The notes under the pieces were generated by a model. The model had not been told where the DNA came from and did no database searches. It saw only the letters and a program-made list of their open reading frames with translations. Shown here one piece after another: positions 16,897-25,721 of a stretch of DNA of 64,000 nt. The stretch spans positions 1-64,000 of the forward strand of contig CAYUDC010000002.1 of the NCBI GenBank assembly GCA_964443415.1, in the 5' to 3' direction. This DNA comes from B1 sp964443415 (lineage in GTDB: Bacteria > Bacteroidota > Bacteroidia > UKL13-3). Position 1 is the first letter of the stretch; every line of letters starts with the position of its first letter. Both the position numbers and the translations under genes were made by a program.

Positions 16897-18438
16897 TTAT
16901 AAATCAAATTTAATTCCCTGAGCAAGAGGAAGTTCTTTTCCAAAATTTAGTGTATTGGTTTGTCTTCTCATGTATGCTTTCCAAGCATCAGATCCACTTT
17001 CGCGGCCACCACCTGTTTCTTTCTCACCCCCAAATGCACCTCCAATTTCTGCACCGCTAGTTCCGATGTTTACATTGGCAATACCACAATCACTGCCCCA
17101 TGCGCTTAAAAACTCTTCTGCTTCTTGCATATGGTTGGTAAAGATGGAAGAACTCAATCCTTGTTTTACCCCATTTTGTAGGGCAATAGCTTCTTCTAGG
17201 TCATTGTATTTTAAAAGGTATAAAATTGGTGCGAAAGTTTCTGCTTGAACAATCTCGAAGTTATTATTTGCTTCGCAAATGGTAGGCTTTACATAGCAAC
17301 CGCTTTCATAACCAGGTCCTTCTAACACTTCAGCACCACACAACACTTTGCCGCCTTCTTGCTTTAACTTTTCGATAGCATTTAAGTAGGCTTGAACAGA
17401 AGCCTTATCAATTAATGGACCTACTAAGTTTCCTTCTAAAGGATTTCCTATGGTTAATTGAGCATATGCTTTTACCAATTTTTCTTTTACTGTTTCGTAT
17501 AGACTCTCATGGATAATCAGACGGCGTGTAGTTGTACATCTTTGTCCGGCTGTTCCAACTGCGCCAAATAAAATGCCTACCATGGCTAAATCTAAATTGG
17601 CATTAGGCGTAAGAATAATGGCATTATTACCACCTAATTCAAGAAGGGCTTTTCCAAACCTTTGCGCTAAGGCGGTTCCAACAGCCTTTCCCATTCTTAC
17701 ACTTCCAGTAGCAGAAACCAATGGAATTCTTTCATCATTACTCATCCATTCACCCACACGATAGTCGCCATTAATTAGGCAGAATAGTCCTTCAGGAAGA
17801 TTATTCTCTTCTAAAACTTTCGCCATCAATTTTTGACAGGCAACTGCCGAAAGAGGAGTTTTTTCTGATGGCTTCCAAATGCAAACATCTCCGCATATAG
17901 CTGCAATCATGCTGTTCCAGCTCCAAACGGCAACCGGAAAATTAAATGCTGAAATAATGCCTACCAACCCCACTGGATGCCATTGCTCATACATGCGATG
18001 ATTGGGTCTTTCGCTATGCATGGTTAGGCCATGTAATTGTCTACTTAATCCAACGGCAAAGTCACAGATATCTATCATTTCTTGCACTTCGCCAAGTCCT
18101 TCTTGTAGGCTTTTACCCATTTCATAGCTAACCAAGCGACCTAATGGATCCTTATATTCTCTCAATAAGTTACCATATTGTCTAACAATTTCGCCACGTT
18201 TTGGAGCAGGAATTTTACGCCATATTTTATATGCCTCTTGTGCTTTTAAGATTACTTGGTTGTATTCTTCCTGGGTAGTGTACGAAATAGATCCTATCAA
18301 CTTTCCATCCACTGGAGAATATATTTCTTTTCTTTCTGCACTTTCATAGAAAAAGTGATTTCTACCTGTTGAAGTTCCAGCATTATGCGCTTGAATACCT
18401 AACTGTTGTAGGAAACTAATGTTATTTGCAGTTGTCAT
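16897..18438 (-). CDS. amaB: Aldehyde dehydrogenase, ALDH7/antiquitin type (aminoadipate-semialdehyde dehydrogenase-like)
   Basis: An NAD(P)+-dependent aldehyde dehydrogenase of 513 residues. The cofactor and active-site motifs are GIISAFNFPVAVWSWN, KPSEKTPLSA, LELGGNNAI (general base Glu) and GTAGQRCTTTRRLI with the catalytic Cys301. The Asn-Asn after LELGG and the C-terminal INTGTSGAEIGGAFGGEKETGGGRESGSD-like segment (here NVNIGTSGAEIGGAFGGEKE) are typical of the ALDH7 family, which oxidises aminoadipate semialdehyde in lysine breakdown. The substrate is inferred from the subfamily only. No lysine catabolism gene lies alongside. Confidence 0.85.
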   Translation of the reverse strand: MTTANNISFLQQLGIQAHNAGTSTGRNHFFYESAERKEIYSPVDGKLIGSISYTTQEEYNQVILKAQEAYKIWRKIPAPKRGEIVRQYGNLLREYKDPLGRLVSYEMGKSLQEGLGEVQEMIDICDFAVGLSRQLHGLTMHSERPNHRMYEQWHPVGLVGIISAFNFPVAVWSWNSMIAAICGDVCIWKPSEKTPLSAVACQKLMAKVLEENNLPEGLFCLINGDYRVGEWMSNDERIPLVSATGSVRMGKAVGTALAQRFGKALLELGGNNAIILTPNANLDLAMVGILFGAVGTAGQRCTTTRRLIIHESLYETVKEKLVKAYAQLTIGNPLEGNLVGPLIDKASVQAYLNAIEKLKQEGGKVLCGAEVLEGPGYESGCYVKPTICEANNNFEIVQAETFAPILYLLKYNDLEEAIALQNGVKQGLSSSIFTNHMQEAEEFLSAWGSDCGIANVNIGTSGAEIGGAFGGEKETGGGRESGSDAWKAYMRRQTNTLNFGKELPLAQGIKFDL

Positions 18439-18499
18439 TATTTTATTATTTTCGATTAAATGTAATGATACAAAATTAGGCTAATTTGTTTGTATAGTA

Positions 18500-18937
18500 T
18501 TATAAAACCTTGCCTGCTTTTGATGGGCTATAGAAAACAGCCATAGTTGGTTCAGTTAATTTTTTGAGCATGGCTTTGGCCACCTTAGGGTCTACAATCA
18601 CGGTATCATGCTCGAAATCTAATTTGATACGCCATTTCTGAAAAGTATTGACACCTAGAATTACCTCTTCAGATAATCCTGGAACAACCATAAATTCATC
18701 TGATAAGCGCACGTCGTTGATGTAAAAATCCATTGCTGCCCTTTTTGAAATCTTTAAATATTGGCCAACCGCTGCAGTTGCCACCTCTAAAGGTTTTCTA
18801 AGCGTGGTTGCTACCTCTAATCCATAGATTGCTTCCTCACTGATGCAAGAAAAGGTTGCCCCTGAATCAAATAAACAAATCAGGTTTTTTTCTCCTAGTG
18901 AGCCTTCAAAGTAAAGTGGAATTTTAATAATCGACAT
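18500..18937 (-). CDS. Retropepsin-like aspartic protease
   Basis: A 145-residue single-domain protein. LICLFDSGATFSCI (about 19-32) contains the catalytic Asp24-Ser-Gly of retropepsins, and EEVILGVNTFQKWRIKLDF (about 90-110) is the conserved Leu-Gly flap-return segment. A single Asp-Ser-Gly means it must dimerise to form an active site. No signal peptide is seen. Its targets are unknown. It lies between the M1 peptidase and the aldehyde dehydrogenase, 34 bases after the former, on the same strand. Confidence 0.78.
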   Translation of the reverse strand: MSIIKIPLYFEGSLGEKNLICLFDSGATFSCISEEAIYGLEVATTLRKPLEVATAAVGQYLKISKRAAMDFYINDVRLSDEFMVVPGLSEEVILGVNTFQKWRIKLDFEHDTVIVDPKVAKAMLKKLTEPTMAVFYSPSKAGKVL

Positions 18938-18971
18938 ACTTTCAAAAATAAACCAACAAACTAAAACTTTA

Positions 18972-21900
18972 TTATAGCTTGAAATCCCTAATCATATTTA
19001 TTGGATTAAGTTTGTTTAAATTTAAGGTGAAGCTGGTTCTTTTTAGGATATTATCTACCTTATTGTTATCCCAGCTTTCGTTTACATTTTTGCTTGCCAC
19101 AGCTGGTACATAAATATATAAGATATCCTTTATCACTTGTAGATAAATACCACCTACATAACTTGTGGTATTTACATTATTAATTTTTGCCAATGAAAGG
19201 TCTCCATAAAATCCTAATGGAACTGGCAATGGAAAAGGAATAGTGGCATTGGCCGCACTTATCCAACTATCCGTATTGCCTAGGTTCACAAAGTTTCTAA
19301 ATCCTGCATCCCTTAAAAGTACTTGATGTCCCCAAAATCCACTTGAAATGTCTGAACGGCCCACCATTATTTCATCAAATAAGTAATCATTTTGCCCGGT
19401 GGTGGCCCCAGCTGTAAACATGGCGTTTTCGTAAACTTTTTGGTTAACAGACCTTATTCCTGGTGAATATTTTTCTTGTGTTAAAAACATTCCTGCAAAT
19501 AGTCTAATGGAGGCTTTTCTATTGTGTTTATGGTAAGTAAAAGATTGGGTGAAATCCATCGCCAGTCGGTTCAAACCGTTATTTTTTATGCCAAGTTGAT
19601 AATCTAGGTTAAACTTAGATGGGTATAATGCATCCTCTCTTTGGTAGGCATATTTTAACTGAGTGATGCCATAATGGTCGTTTGTAAAATTGCTGAAATA
19701 GCCATACTCTTTAAACTGCTCATTGACCATTACATATCTGAGGGTTACAGACTGCTCTATATTGCTTCTTTCATTTTGGGGCCTAAGATTGAACTTCATA
19801 AAAGGGGCAAATTTTTCATAGGTACTAGCGCCATAAAATGAACCAACATTTTGCAAAATAACTTTTGTGTCTGGATTGTCTGACCTAAAACCAATGGCAT
19901 TATTCCCAAATCTCGCAACATTTAAACCAATTTTAAGATTCCTGATTTTACCTTGTGAGTATAAGTTTCTATGAATAGAGAAAAATCCATTGACATCTTT
20001 TGTTTGAAAACTATACAGTGGAGTGAAAGTAAATTCTGTTTTCTTTTGTGGAAGCAAGCTGTTGTAGAAGCTTAGGCCAAACATGTTTTTGTTATAAAGA
20101 TTGTAGCCATAAACTGGGCTCACAAAGATTTGATTTTTATTAGGTTTTTCGAGCTGAAGAAAAGGCTTTATGCTCAAAGGCACGCAGGTTTTAAAGATTC
20201 CCTTTGATTTTGCAAAGTTGTTTTGGGAATAAAGGTCAAGGGTTTTTTCAAAAGGATTAATTTGAAAGGAAGCTATAGGAGAATTAGACATACCAAGGCT
20301 GTCTAAATTAAATACTTTTTGGCCATCAAAACCTTTTAACCAAACTGATTTTACCTCTTGGTTGTTTTCTATCTTTGACAATAATATAGGCCCAGTTATT
20401 CCGCCGTTGTTTTTAATTTTGATTTGATTGTTTTTAACTCCTCCCATCTTGTAATCCATTTTTTGAGTGGTTCCCATTAAGTCATCAAAAAACCACGATA
20501 GATTTTGCTGGGTATATGACTCTGCATGTTGTCTAAAATCGTTGGGCAATGGATGTTTAAACTTCCATTTTTCATAATATTCATGCATCATGGCATCAAA
20601 CAATTCGTTACCCAAGTAATGTTGCAGATAAGAAAAACTCTTTGGATTTTTACCGTACACCACCGCACCATAATTCCCATCAGTATAGGCTTCGGACCTT
20701 AAGTTGCCGGCTTGATCCAAGTTTTTGCGTAAGGTAAGTTGTACCATTAAATCCAGTTGGTTAACAGTCATTCCAAAAATGCTGATTTTTCCTCCTTTGG
20801 CGTTTGAGTTTAGGTCGGTTTGACTTCTTTCTTCATAGTAGGTATTTATACTCTCATCCATCCAGGGATGCTCTCTTTCATTGCTTCCAATGATGCCATA
20901 AAACCAGTTATGGCCAACCTCGTGAATAATGGTTGTTCTATCTAAACTTGCGCAGTTAGTAATGGTGGGGTATTCCATGCCACCACCTGCTTCTAATGGA
21001 GTAATTACCACCTGAGCAATATCGTATGGGTAATTGCCCACTTTATCTGAGTAGTATTTTACGCCATCATTTAGGTGTTCAATACCTTTTGGTGCCCCCT
21101 TTTTAGATATCGCAAAGAGCCAAGTTTCTACTTTTTTTCCATTACTTAGGCTAACGGTATCAAAATCTACACTATAATTTTTATTAGCGAACCATGCAAA
21201 ATCATGCACATTGTCTTGTTTAAAGTGTAAGGTCTTTAAGGGTCCTTCTGCAGGGTGAGGGTAGTTTTTTTCATTTTTAAGCATTCTCCACCACTGCTTC
21301 TCGCTTGGGTCTTGCAATTGTCCTGTGGCAGCTAGCACTAGGTTTTTGGGTACAGTAATTTTTACATCAAAACTGCCAAATTCACTATAAAACTCACCCT
21401 GATTAAGGTATGGCATGGGGTTCCAGCCGTTGACATCGTAAACAGCTGGTTTTGGATACCATTGTGTAATGCAATAGTGACCGTTTTCGTATCCCATTCT
21501 CGAGAAAACTTTTGGCAGCTTTACCTTAAAAGGGGTTTGGATGGTAATTGACTGTCCTGGCAGTATAGGCTCGTTTAAGGTAATGATGGCAATATCTATT
21601 TGTTGGGTGAAGTTCCATTTTACATTTTTATCATTTACGCGAAAGTCGATTGAGTCGATAAATCCACGATCGGCATCCGAGGCAAAATAAAAGGCAGTAT
21701 TGCCGTTTTCTAGTTCTTGTTTGGCATATGCTGTGTTTCTGTTTTTATAGGCATTTGGCCAAAGATGCATGTAAATTTCAGGTAATGAATTGGGAGAGTT
21801 ATTTTGGTAGGTAATTGTTTCGAAACCTGTAAGCACTTGGTTTATTGTGTCTAAGCCTACCTCAATGGTATAATTTACCTTTTGCTGCCAGTTTGCCTGA

Positions 21901-21983
21901 TTAAGGGAATTTGGCTTGTTTTGTGCTAAAGATAAAATTGCATTCGTTAGAATGGCAGTTGAAAGCAGTAAAATATTTTTCAT
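18972..21983 (-). CDS. M1 family zinc metallopeptidase (aminopeptidase N-like), exported
   Basis: The 1003-residue protein has a signal peptide (first ~20 residues) and an N-terminal M1 beta-domain (~25-240). The catalytic domain carries GGGMEYPTI, the substitute for the usual GAMEN exopeptidase motif, and HEVGHNWF at 354-361 with the third zinc ligand Glu377 in WMDESINTYYEE. This is the HExxH-x18-E pattern. The C-terminal ~400 residues are beta-rich, with many Tyr/Asn/Phe strands. It should trim N-terminal residues from peptides in the periplasm or at the cell surface. It is divergent from the TPR gene at 22096. Confidence 0.9.
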   Translation of the reverse strand: MKNILLLSTAILTNAILSLAQNKPNSLNQANWQQKVNYTIEVGLDTINQVLTGFETITYQNNSPNSLPEIYMHLWPNAYKNRNTAYAKQELENGNTAFYFASDADRGFIDSIDFRVNDKNVKWNFTQQIDIAIITLNEPILPGQSITIQTPFKVKLPKVFSRMGYENGHYCITQWYPKPAVYDVNGWNPMPYLNQGEFYSEFGSFDVKITVPKNLVLAATGQLQDPSEKQWWRMLKNEKNYPHPAEGPLKTLHFKQDNVHDFAWFANKNYSVDFDTVSLSNGKKVETWLFAISKKGAPKGIEHLNDGVKYYSDKVGNYPYDIAQVVITPLEAGGGMEYPTITNCASLDRTTIIHEVGHNWFYGIIGSNEREHPWMDESINTYYEERSQTDLNSNAKGGKISIFGMTVNQLDLMVQLTLRKNLDQAGNLRSEAYTDGNYGAVVYGKNPKSFSYLQHYLGNELFDAMMHEYYEKWKFKHPLPNDFRQHAESYTQQNLSWFFDDLMGTTQKMDYKMGGVKNNQIKIKNNGGITGPILLSKIENNQEVKSVWLKGFDGQKVFNLDSLGMSNSPIASFQINPFEKTLDLYSQNNFAKSKGIFKTCVPLSIKPFLQLEKPNKNQIFVSPVYGYNLYNKNMFGLSFYNSLLPQKKTEFTFTPLYSFQTKDVNGFFSIHRNLYSQGKIRNLKIGLNVARFGNNAIGFRSDNPDTKVILQNVGSFYGASTYEKFAPFMKFNLRPQNERSNIEQSVTLRYVMVNEQFKEYGYFSNFTNDHYGITQLKYAYQREDALYPSKFNLDYQLGIKNNGLNRLAMDFTQSFTYHKHNRKASIRLFAGMFLTQEKYSPGIRSVNQKVYENAMFTAGATTGQNDYLFDEIMVGRSDISSGFWGHQVLLRDAGFRNFVNLGNTDSWISAANATIPFPLPVPLGFYGDLSLAKINNVNTTSYVGGIYLQVIKDILYIYVPAVASKNVNESWDNNKVDNILKRTSFTLNLNKLNPINMIRDFKL

Positions 21984-22066
21984 TTTCAGTAGTCTAATTT
22001 TCAGGAAAGTGAATATTAAGTGCGAAAATTCGTGTTTTTGTGCTTTCGAACCAAGCTAAAGGAGTG

Positions 22067-22074
22067 TAAATTTG
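22067..22074 (+). promoter_or_regulatory. Candidate -7 box for the TPR gene
   Basis: TAAATTTG matches TAnnTTTG and ends 22 bases before the ATG at 22096. A TTTTTG lies 26 bases further upstream, somewhat far for the -33 element. Confidence 0.4.
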
Positions 22075-22095
22075 ATAAACTAATATTATAGGCCT

Positions 22096-23496
22096 ATGGA
22101 AGGCAACGATTTTTTGGGGGAAGATGTGAGTAATAACGTTCAGCGGTACGAAAAAATGCTGCGGAACAAAACTCAAGACTATTTTGATGCAGAAGCCATT
22201 GAAGGGATTATTGATTATTATATTCAAACAGACAAGTTAAAAAAGGCAGCAGAGGCAATCATCTTTGGAAAGGATTTATACGCCACTCATATTCCTTTTT
22301 GGATAAAGCAGGCTGAATTGTATATTCTCACCAATAAGTTTGAGGAGGCAATGTTAGAAATAGAAAAGGCCGAATTGTATGAACCATTTAATTCGGAAAT
22401 TCTATTGCTGAAAGGTGAAGTTTGTATTAACCTAGAGGAAATGGAAGAAGCATCTGAGCTATTTGAAAAAGCATTGATGCATGCCGATGAAAGGTTGGAC
22501 ATGTTATTTGAAATAGCCTACGTCTATGAAGATAATGACCACTTTGAAGAAGCCTCTAAGTATTTTGAATTAATTATTTCTGAAGAACCAGCTTTAGAGC
22601 AAGCCTATTATGAAATTGCCCACTGCTCGGATGTATTAAGTGATTATCCAAAGGCAGTTAGGTACTTAGATGCCTTGATAAATATTGATCCATATAACAC
22701 GGGTGCATGGTATAATTTAGGAATTACATACAGTAAAATGAGTCAGTTTGAAAAGGCAATAGAAGCTTTTGACTATTGTTTGGTGATTGAAGAGGATTAT
22801 ACCATCGCTAGATTTAATAAAGCCAATTGTTTAGTAGAGCTTGATAAATTTGCAGAGGCTATCCCAGAATATCTATCGGTTATTGAAATTGAAGGCGGTG
22901 ATAGTATTACCTTCTGCAATTTAGCAGGTTGTTATGAAAGATTAGGTAGGTTTGATGATGCTAGAACACAATACAGAAAGGCTGCACAACTAAACCCCAA
23001 TCTTGCAGAGGCTTGGTTTGGAATTGGTTTAACCTTTGAGAAAGAACTTCAATTTAAAGATGCCTTACAGTATTTTAAAAGAGCTATTTTATTAGAACCT
23101 GATAATTTAGAATTTTTACTAGTATTGGCCGAATGCGAGTACCGATTAGGATATATAAAAGAGGCAGACAATCTTTATAAAAAGATGGTTGACCTAGACC
23201 CTGGTATGATGGAGGCTTGGCTTGATTGGAGTTTTGTAAAATTTATGGAGGGTGACATCTTAGAAGCAAAAAACCTATTGTTAAATGCTTTAATGTTTGA
23301 CCCAAGCTGTCATCAGTATCATTACAGATTAGTAGTTTATTTTTATGAGCTTGGAGACATAAAAGAGGCATTTAAGCACCTAGAGTTTGGATTAGCCCTG
23401 CATTTTGATGACCATTTCCTATTATTTGACATAGCTCCCAAATTGCGAAAGTCTAATGATCTAATGCAGATTATCGAAAGTTATAGGCCCATTTAG
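22096..23496 (+). CDS. Tetratricopeptide repeat protein
   Basis: The 466-residue protein is built almost wholly of TPR units of 34 residues, with the typical spacing of Ala, Gly, Tyr and Pro: AEAWFGIGLTFEKELQFKDA, NTGAWYNLGITYSKMSQFEK and others, about eleven in all. It has no signal peptide and is very acidic, suggesting a cytoplasmic scaffold for protein-protein contact. The partner is unknown. The gene stands alone, divergent from the M1 peptidase and upstream of comA with 74 bases between. Confidence 0.88.
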   Translation: MEGNDFLGEDVSNNVQRYEKMLRNKTQDYFDAEAIEGIIDYYIQTDKLKKAAEAIIFGKDLYATHIPFWIKQAELYILTNKFEEAMLEIEKAELYEPFNSEILLLKGEVCINLEEMEEASELFEKALMHADERLDMLFEIAYVYEDNDHFEEASKYFELIISEEPALEQAYYEIAHCSDVLSDYPKAVRYLDALINIDPYNTGAWYNLGITYSKMSQFEKAIEAFDYCLVIEEDYTIARFNKANCLVELDKFAEAIPEYLSVIEIEGGDSITFCNLAGCYERLGRFDDARTQYRKAAQLNPNLAEAWFGIGLTFEKELQFKDALQYFKRAILLEPDNLEFLLVLAECEYRLGYIKEADNLYKKMVDLDPGMMEAWLDWSFVKFMEGDILEAKNLLLNALMFDPSCHQYHYRLVVYFYELGDIKEAFKHLEFGLALHFDDHFLLFDIAPKLRKSNDLMQIIESYRPI

Positions 23497-23532
23497 GTAG
23501 ACTGAGAAGATTTCATTTTTGTTTTAATTGGC

Positions 23533-23540
23533 TACATTTG
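23533..23540 (+). promoter_or_regulatory. Candidate -7 box for the comA operon
   Basis: TACATTTG fits TAnnTTTG exactly and ends 30 bases before the comA ATG. No well-spaced TTTG was found upstream, so only the -7 half is supported. Confidence 0.4.
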
Positions 23541-23570
23541 AAGCCCATTTAGTATTTTGATATTATAGAC

Positions 23571-24362
23571 ATGAAGAATTTTAAATTAAAGCATATTCCA
23601 GAACGTACCCAAAGACCGCGCGAAAGTGGCTTAACAATGGTTATGGACAAAGGCCTTAGCATCAGAGAAGCAGAAGATATGATATCTGTGAGTGGTGAGT
23701 TTATAGATATAGTTAAATTAGGATTTGGAACATCCTTCGTAACCCCTCGATTAGAAGAAAAAATAAAGCTCTACCAAGAGAATGGAATCATAGTATACTT
23801 TGGTGGCACTTTGTTTGAAGCCTATATCGTTCGAAACCAGTTTGAAGATTATATCAAGGTTTTGGATAGGTTTGGAATGCAACACGCCGAGATTTCTGAT
23901 GGCTCTATTGAGCTGCCGCATGATGTAAAATTAGATTATATCTCTAAGTTAAGTAAGCATGTTACTGTTTTGAGTGAAGTAGGGTCGAAGGATGTAGAGA
24001 AAATAATTCCACCTTATCAATGGATTGAACTTATGCAAACAGAATTGGCTGCAGGTGCATGGAAGGTAATTGCCGAAGCCAGAGAGGCAGGAAATGTTGG
24101 GGTTTACAGAAGTAGCGGCGAAGTGCGTGAAGGTTTGGTTCAAGAAATACTTACAAAAATTCCAGAAGAAAAAATCATTTGGGAAGCACCACAAAAAGCA
24201 CAACAAACCTATTTTATTAAGTTGGTAGGTGCCAATGTGAGTTTAGGGAATATCGCTCCAAATGACATCATTCCACTCGAAACGCTCAGGCTAGGATTAA
24301 GAAGCGATACATTTTCGTTCTTTTTAGGAAAAGGAGCAAAGTATTTGACAAAGAAAAAATAG
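23571..24362 (+). CDS. comA: Phosphosulfolactate synthase (ComA family)
   Basis: ComA adds sulfite to phosphoenolpyruvate to give (2R)-phospho-3-sulfolactate. The 263-residue TIM-barrel protein shows the family features RESGLTMVMDKGLS, VDIVKLGFGTS-like VKLGFGTSFVTP, YFGGTLFEA, EISDGSIELP, LSEVGSKD, KVIAEAREAGNVG and IIWEAPQKAQQ. In methanogens the product enters coenzyme M. In bacteria it leads to sulfolactate or, by inference in Bacteroidota, to cysteate-type precursors of sulfonolipids. It is first of a probable operon with yqeY (13 bases on) and a LOG-family gene. No other sulfonate gene is in the window. Confidence 0.88.
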   Translation: MKNFKLKHIPERTQRPRESGLTMVMDKGLSIREAEDMISVSGEFIDIVKLGFGTSFVTPRLEEKIKLYQENGIIVYFGGTLFEAYIVRNQFEDYIKVLDRFGMQHAEISDGSIELPHDVKLDYISKLSKHVTVLSEVGSKDVEKIIPPYQWIELMQTELAAGAWKVIAEAREAGNVGVYRSSGEVREGLVQEILTKIPEEKIIWEAPQKAQQTYFIKLVGANVSLGNIAPNDIIPLETLRLGLRSDTFSFFLGKGAKYLTKKK

Positions 24363-24375
24363 AGGAAGCTTAAGG

Positions 24376-24825
24376 ATGACATTACAAGAAAAAATAAATG
24401 CCGATGTTATTGCGGCCATGAAATCTAAAGACGAAGTTAGTTTAAGAGCCTTACGTGGACTTAAATCTGCACTATTGCTAGCTGCTAGCGAGCCTGGAGC
24501 AAATGGCTCGGTGAGTGATGAAGCTGCATTGAAAATTTTTCAAAAACTGGCTAAACAAAGGAAAGAGTCTTTAGAAATTTATGTTCAAAATAAAAGAGAA
24601 GATTTAGCCAAGGTAGAACAAGAGGAGCTTGCGGTTATAGAGCGCTATCTGCCAGCACAAATGTCTGAGGCAGAAATTAAATCTATTTTAGAAAACCTTG
24701 CCAAAGAGGCAGGTGCTGCTACTGCTGCCGATTTTGGAAAAGTAATGCCTTTGGCCATGAAGGCGCTTGCTGGCAAAGCAGATGGAAAGATAATTTCTGC
24801 TGTATTAAAGCAAATTTTAGGATAA
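24376..24825 (+). CDS. yqeY: GatB/YqeY domain-containing protein
   Basis: A 149-residue cytoplasmic helical protein of the YqeY family, related to the C-terminal tRNA-binding domain of the amidotransferase GatB. Motifs include the N-terminal LQEKINADVIAAMKSKD, LRALRGLKSA, IFQKLAKQRKESLEIY and the tail GKADGKIISAVLKQIL. Stand-alone YqeY proteins are thought to help tRNA-dependent amidation or other tRNA work, but the role is not settled. It lies 13 bases after comA and 14 before the LOG gene, so the three are probably co-transcribed. Confidence 0.9.
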   Translation: MTLQEKINADVIAAMKSKDEVSLRALRGLKSALLLAASEPGANGSVSDEAALKIFQKLAKQRKESLEIYVQNKREDLAKVEQEELAVIERYLPAQMSEAEIKSILENLAKEAGAATAADFGKVMPLAMKALAGKADGKIISAVLKQILG

Positions 24826-24839
24826 TCATCGGTTTATCA

Positions 24840-25553
24840 ATGACAGATTCGAACGAAGAAAGAATAAAGCGTGCCTTTCAAAAGAAAGATTGGCCAGAAA
24901 TAAAAGTGAGTGACAGTTGGGCCACTTTTAAAATTATGGCCGAATTTGTTGAAGGGTTTGAAAAGATGAGTAGAATCGGACCCTGTGTGTCCATATTTGG
25001 TTCGGCCCGAACAAAAAGAGACCATCCTTATTATAAATTAGCTGAGGAGGTAGCCGCTAAACTTGTTGAAGCTGGATTTGGTGTTATCACTGGTGGGGGG
25101 CCTGGCATTATGGAAGCAGGGAACAAGGGCGCTAGAGAAGCTGGCGGTAAAAGTGTTGGATTGGGCATAGAGTTACCCTTTGAGCAGTTTTTTAACCAAT
25201 ATATTGATAGAGACAAGAGCATTAATTTTGATTACTTTTTTGTTAGAAAAGTGATGTTTGTAAAATATGCCCAAGGATTTATAGCTATGCCTGGCGGTTT
25301 TGGCACTTTAGACGAATTGTTTGAGTCGCTTACACTTATTCAAACGCATAAAGTTGCTAAGTTTCCAGTTGTTTTGGTAGGCAGTGAATTTTGGAAGGGT
25401 TTGGTGGATTGGTTAAGAGAAACCATGTGCGAAAAGGAAGGAAACATTAGCAAGGAAGATATGTTTATGTTTAAAGTAGTTGACACTGCAGAAGATGCAG
25501 TAAACTATATATTGGATTTTTATTCAGAGATAAGCATTAAGCCTAACTTCTAG
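24840..25553 (+). CDS. LOG family Rossmann-fold protein (TIGR00730)
   Basis: A 237-residue protein with the LOG signature: SIFGSARTKRDHPYY, GVITGGGPGIMEAGNKGA and MPGGFGTLDELFESLTLIQT, which holds the PGGxGTxxE active-site motif. Known members cleave nucleoside 5'-monophosphates to base and ribose 5-phosphate, first seen as cytokinin activators in plants. In bacteria the substrate is usually a purine nucleotide. Last of the comA-yqeY operon. The nucleotide preference cannot be read from sequence. Confidence 0.88.
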   Translation: MTDSNEERIKRAFQKKDWPEIKVSDSWATFKIMAEFVEGFEKMSRIGPCVSIFGSARTKRDHPYYKLAEEVAAKLVEAGFGVITGGGPGIMEAGNKGAREAGGKSVGLGIELPFEQFFNQYIDRDKSINFDYFFVRKVMFVKYAQGFIAMPGGFGTLDELFESLTLIQTHKVAKFPVVLVGSEFWKGLVDWLRETMCEKEGNISKEDMFMFKVVDTAEDAVNYILDFYSEISIKPNF

Positions 25554-25623
25554 AAGCTTCGGGCAAGGAATTTATTACATTCTGAGCCTATGAAATAATC
25601 CTTGAACCCAAAAGCCCTTTTTT

Positions 25624-25641
25624 AAAGCAAATGTTTGCTTT
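25624..25641. repeat. Small perfect inverted repeat upstream of maeB
   Basis: An 8-bp perfect arm pair (25624-25631 with 25634-25641, two-base spacer) lies in the 168-base gap between the LOG gene and maeB. The gap holds no open gene and no TAnnTTTG box that I can see. There is no T-run after the dyad, so it could be an operator or a weak 3' hairpin. Confidence 0.35.
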
Positions 25642-25721
25642 CATGGCTACTTAAATAGGAGTCAAAGATTTAACGGCTAAGGTTGCAGGTAACATAAATT
25701 AAAGAATTAAATGATTAAAAG

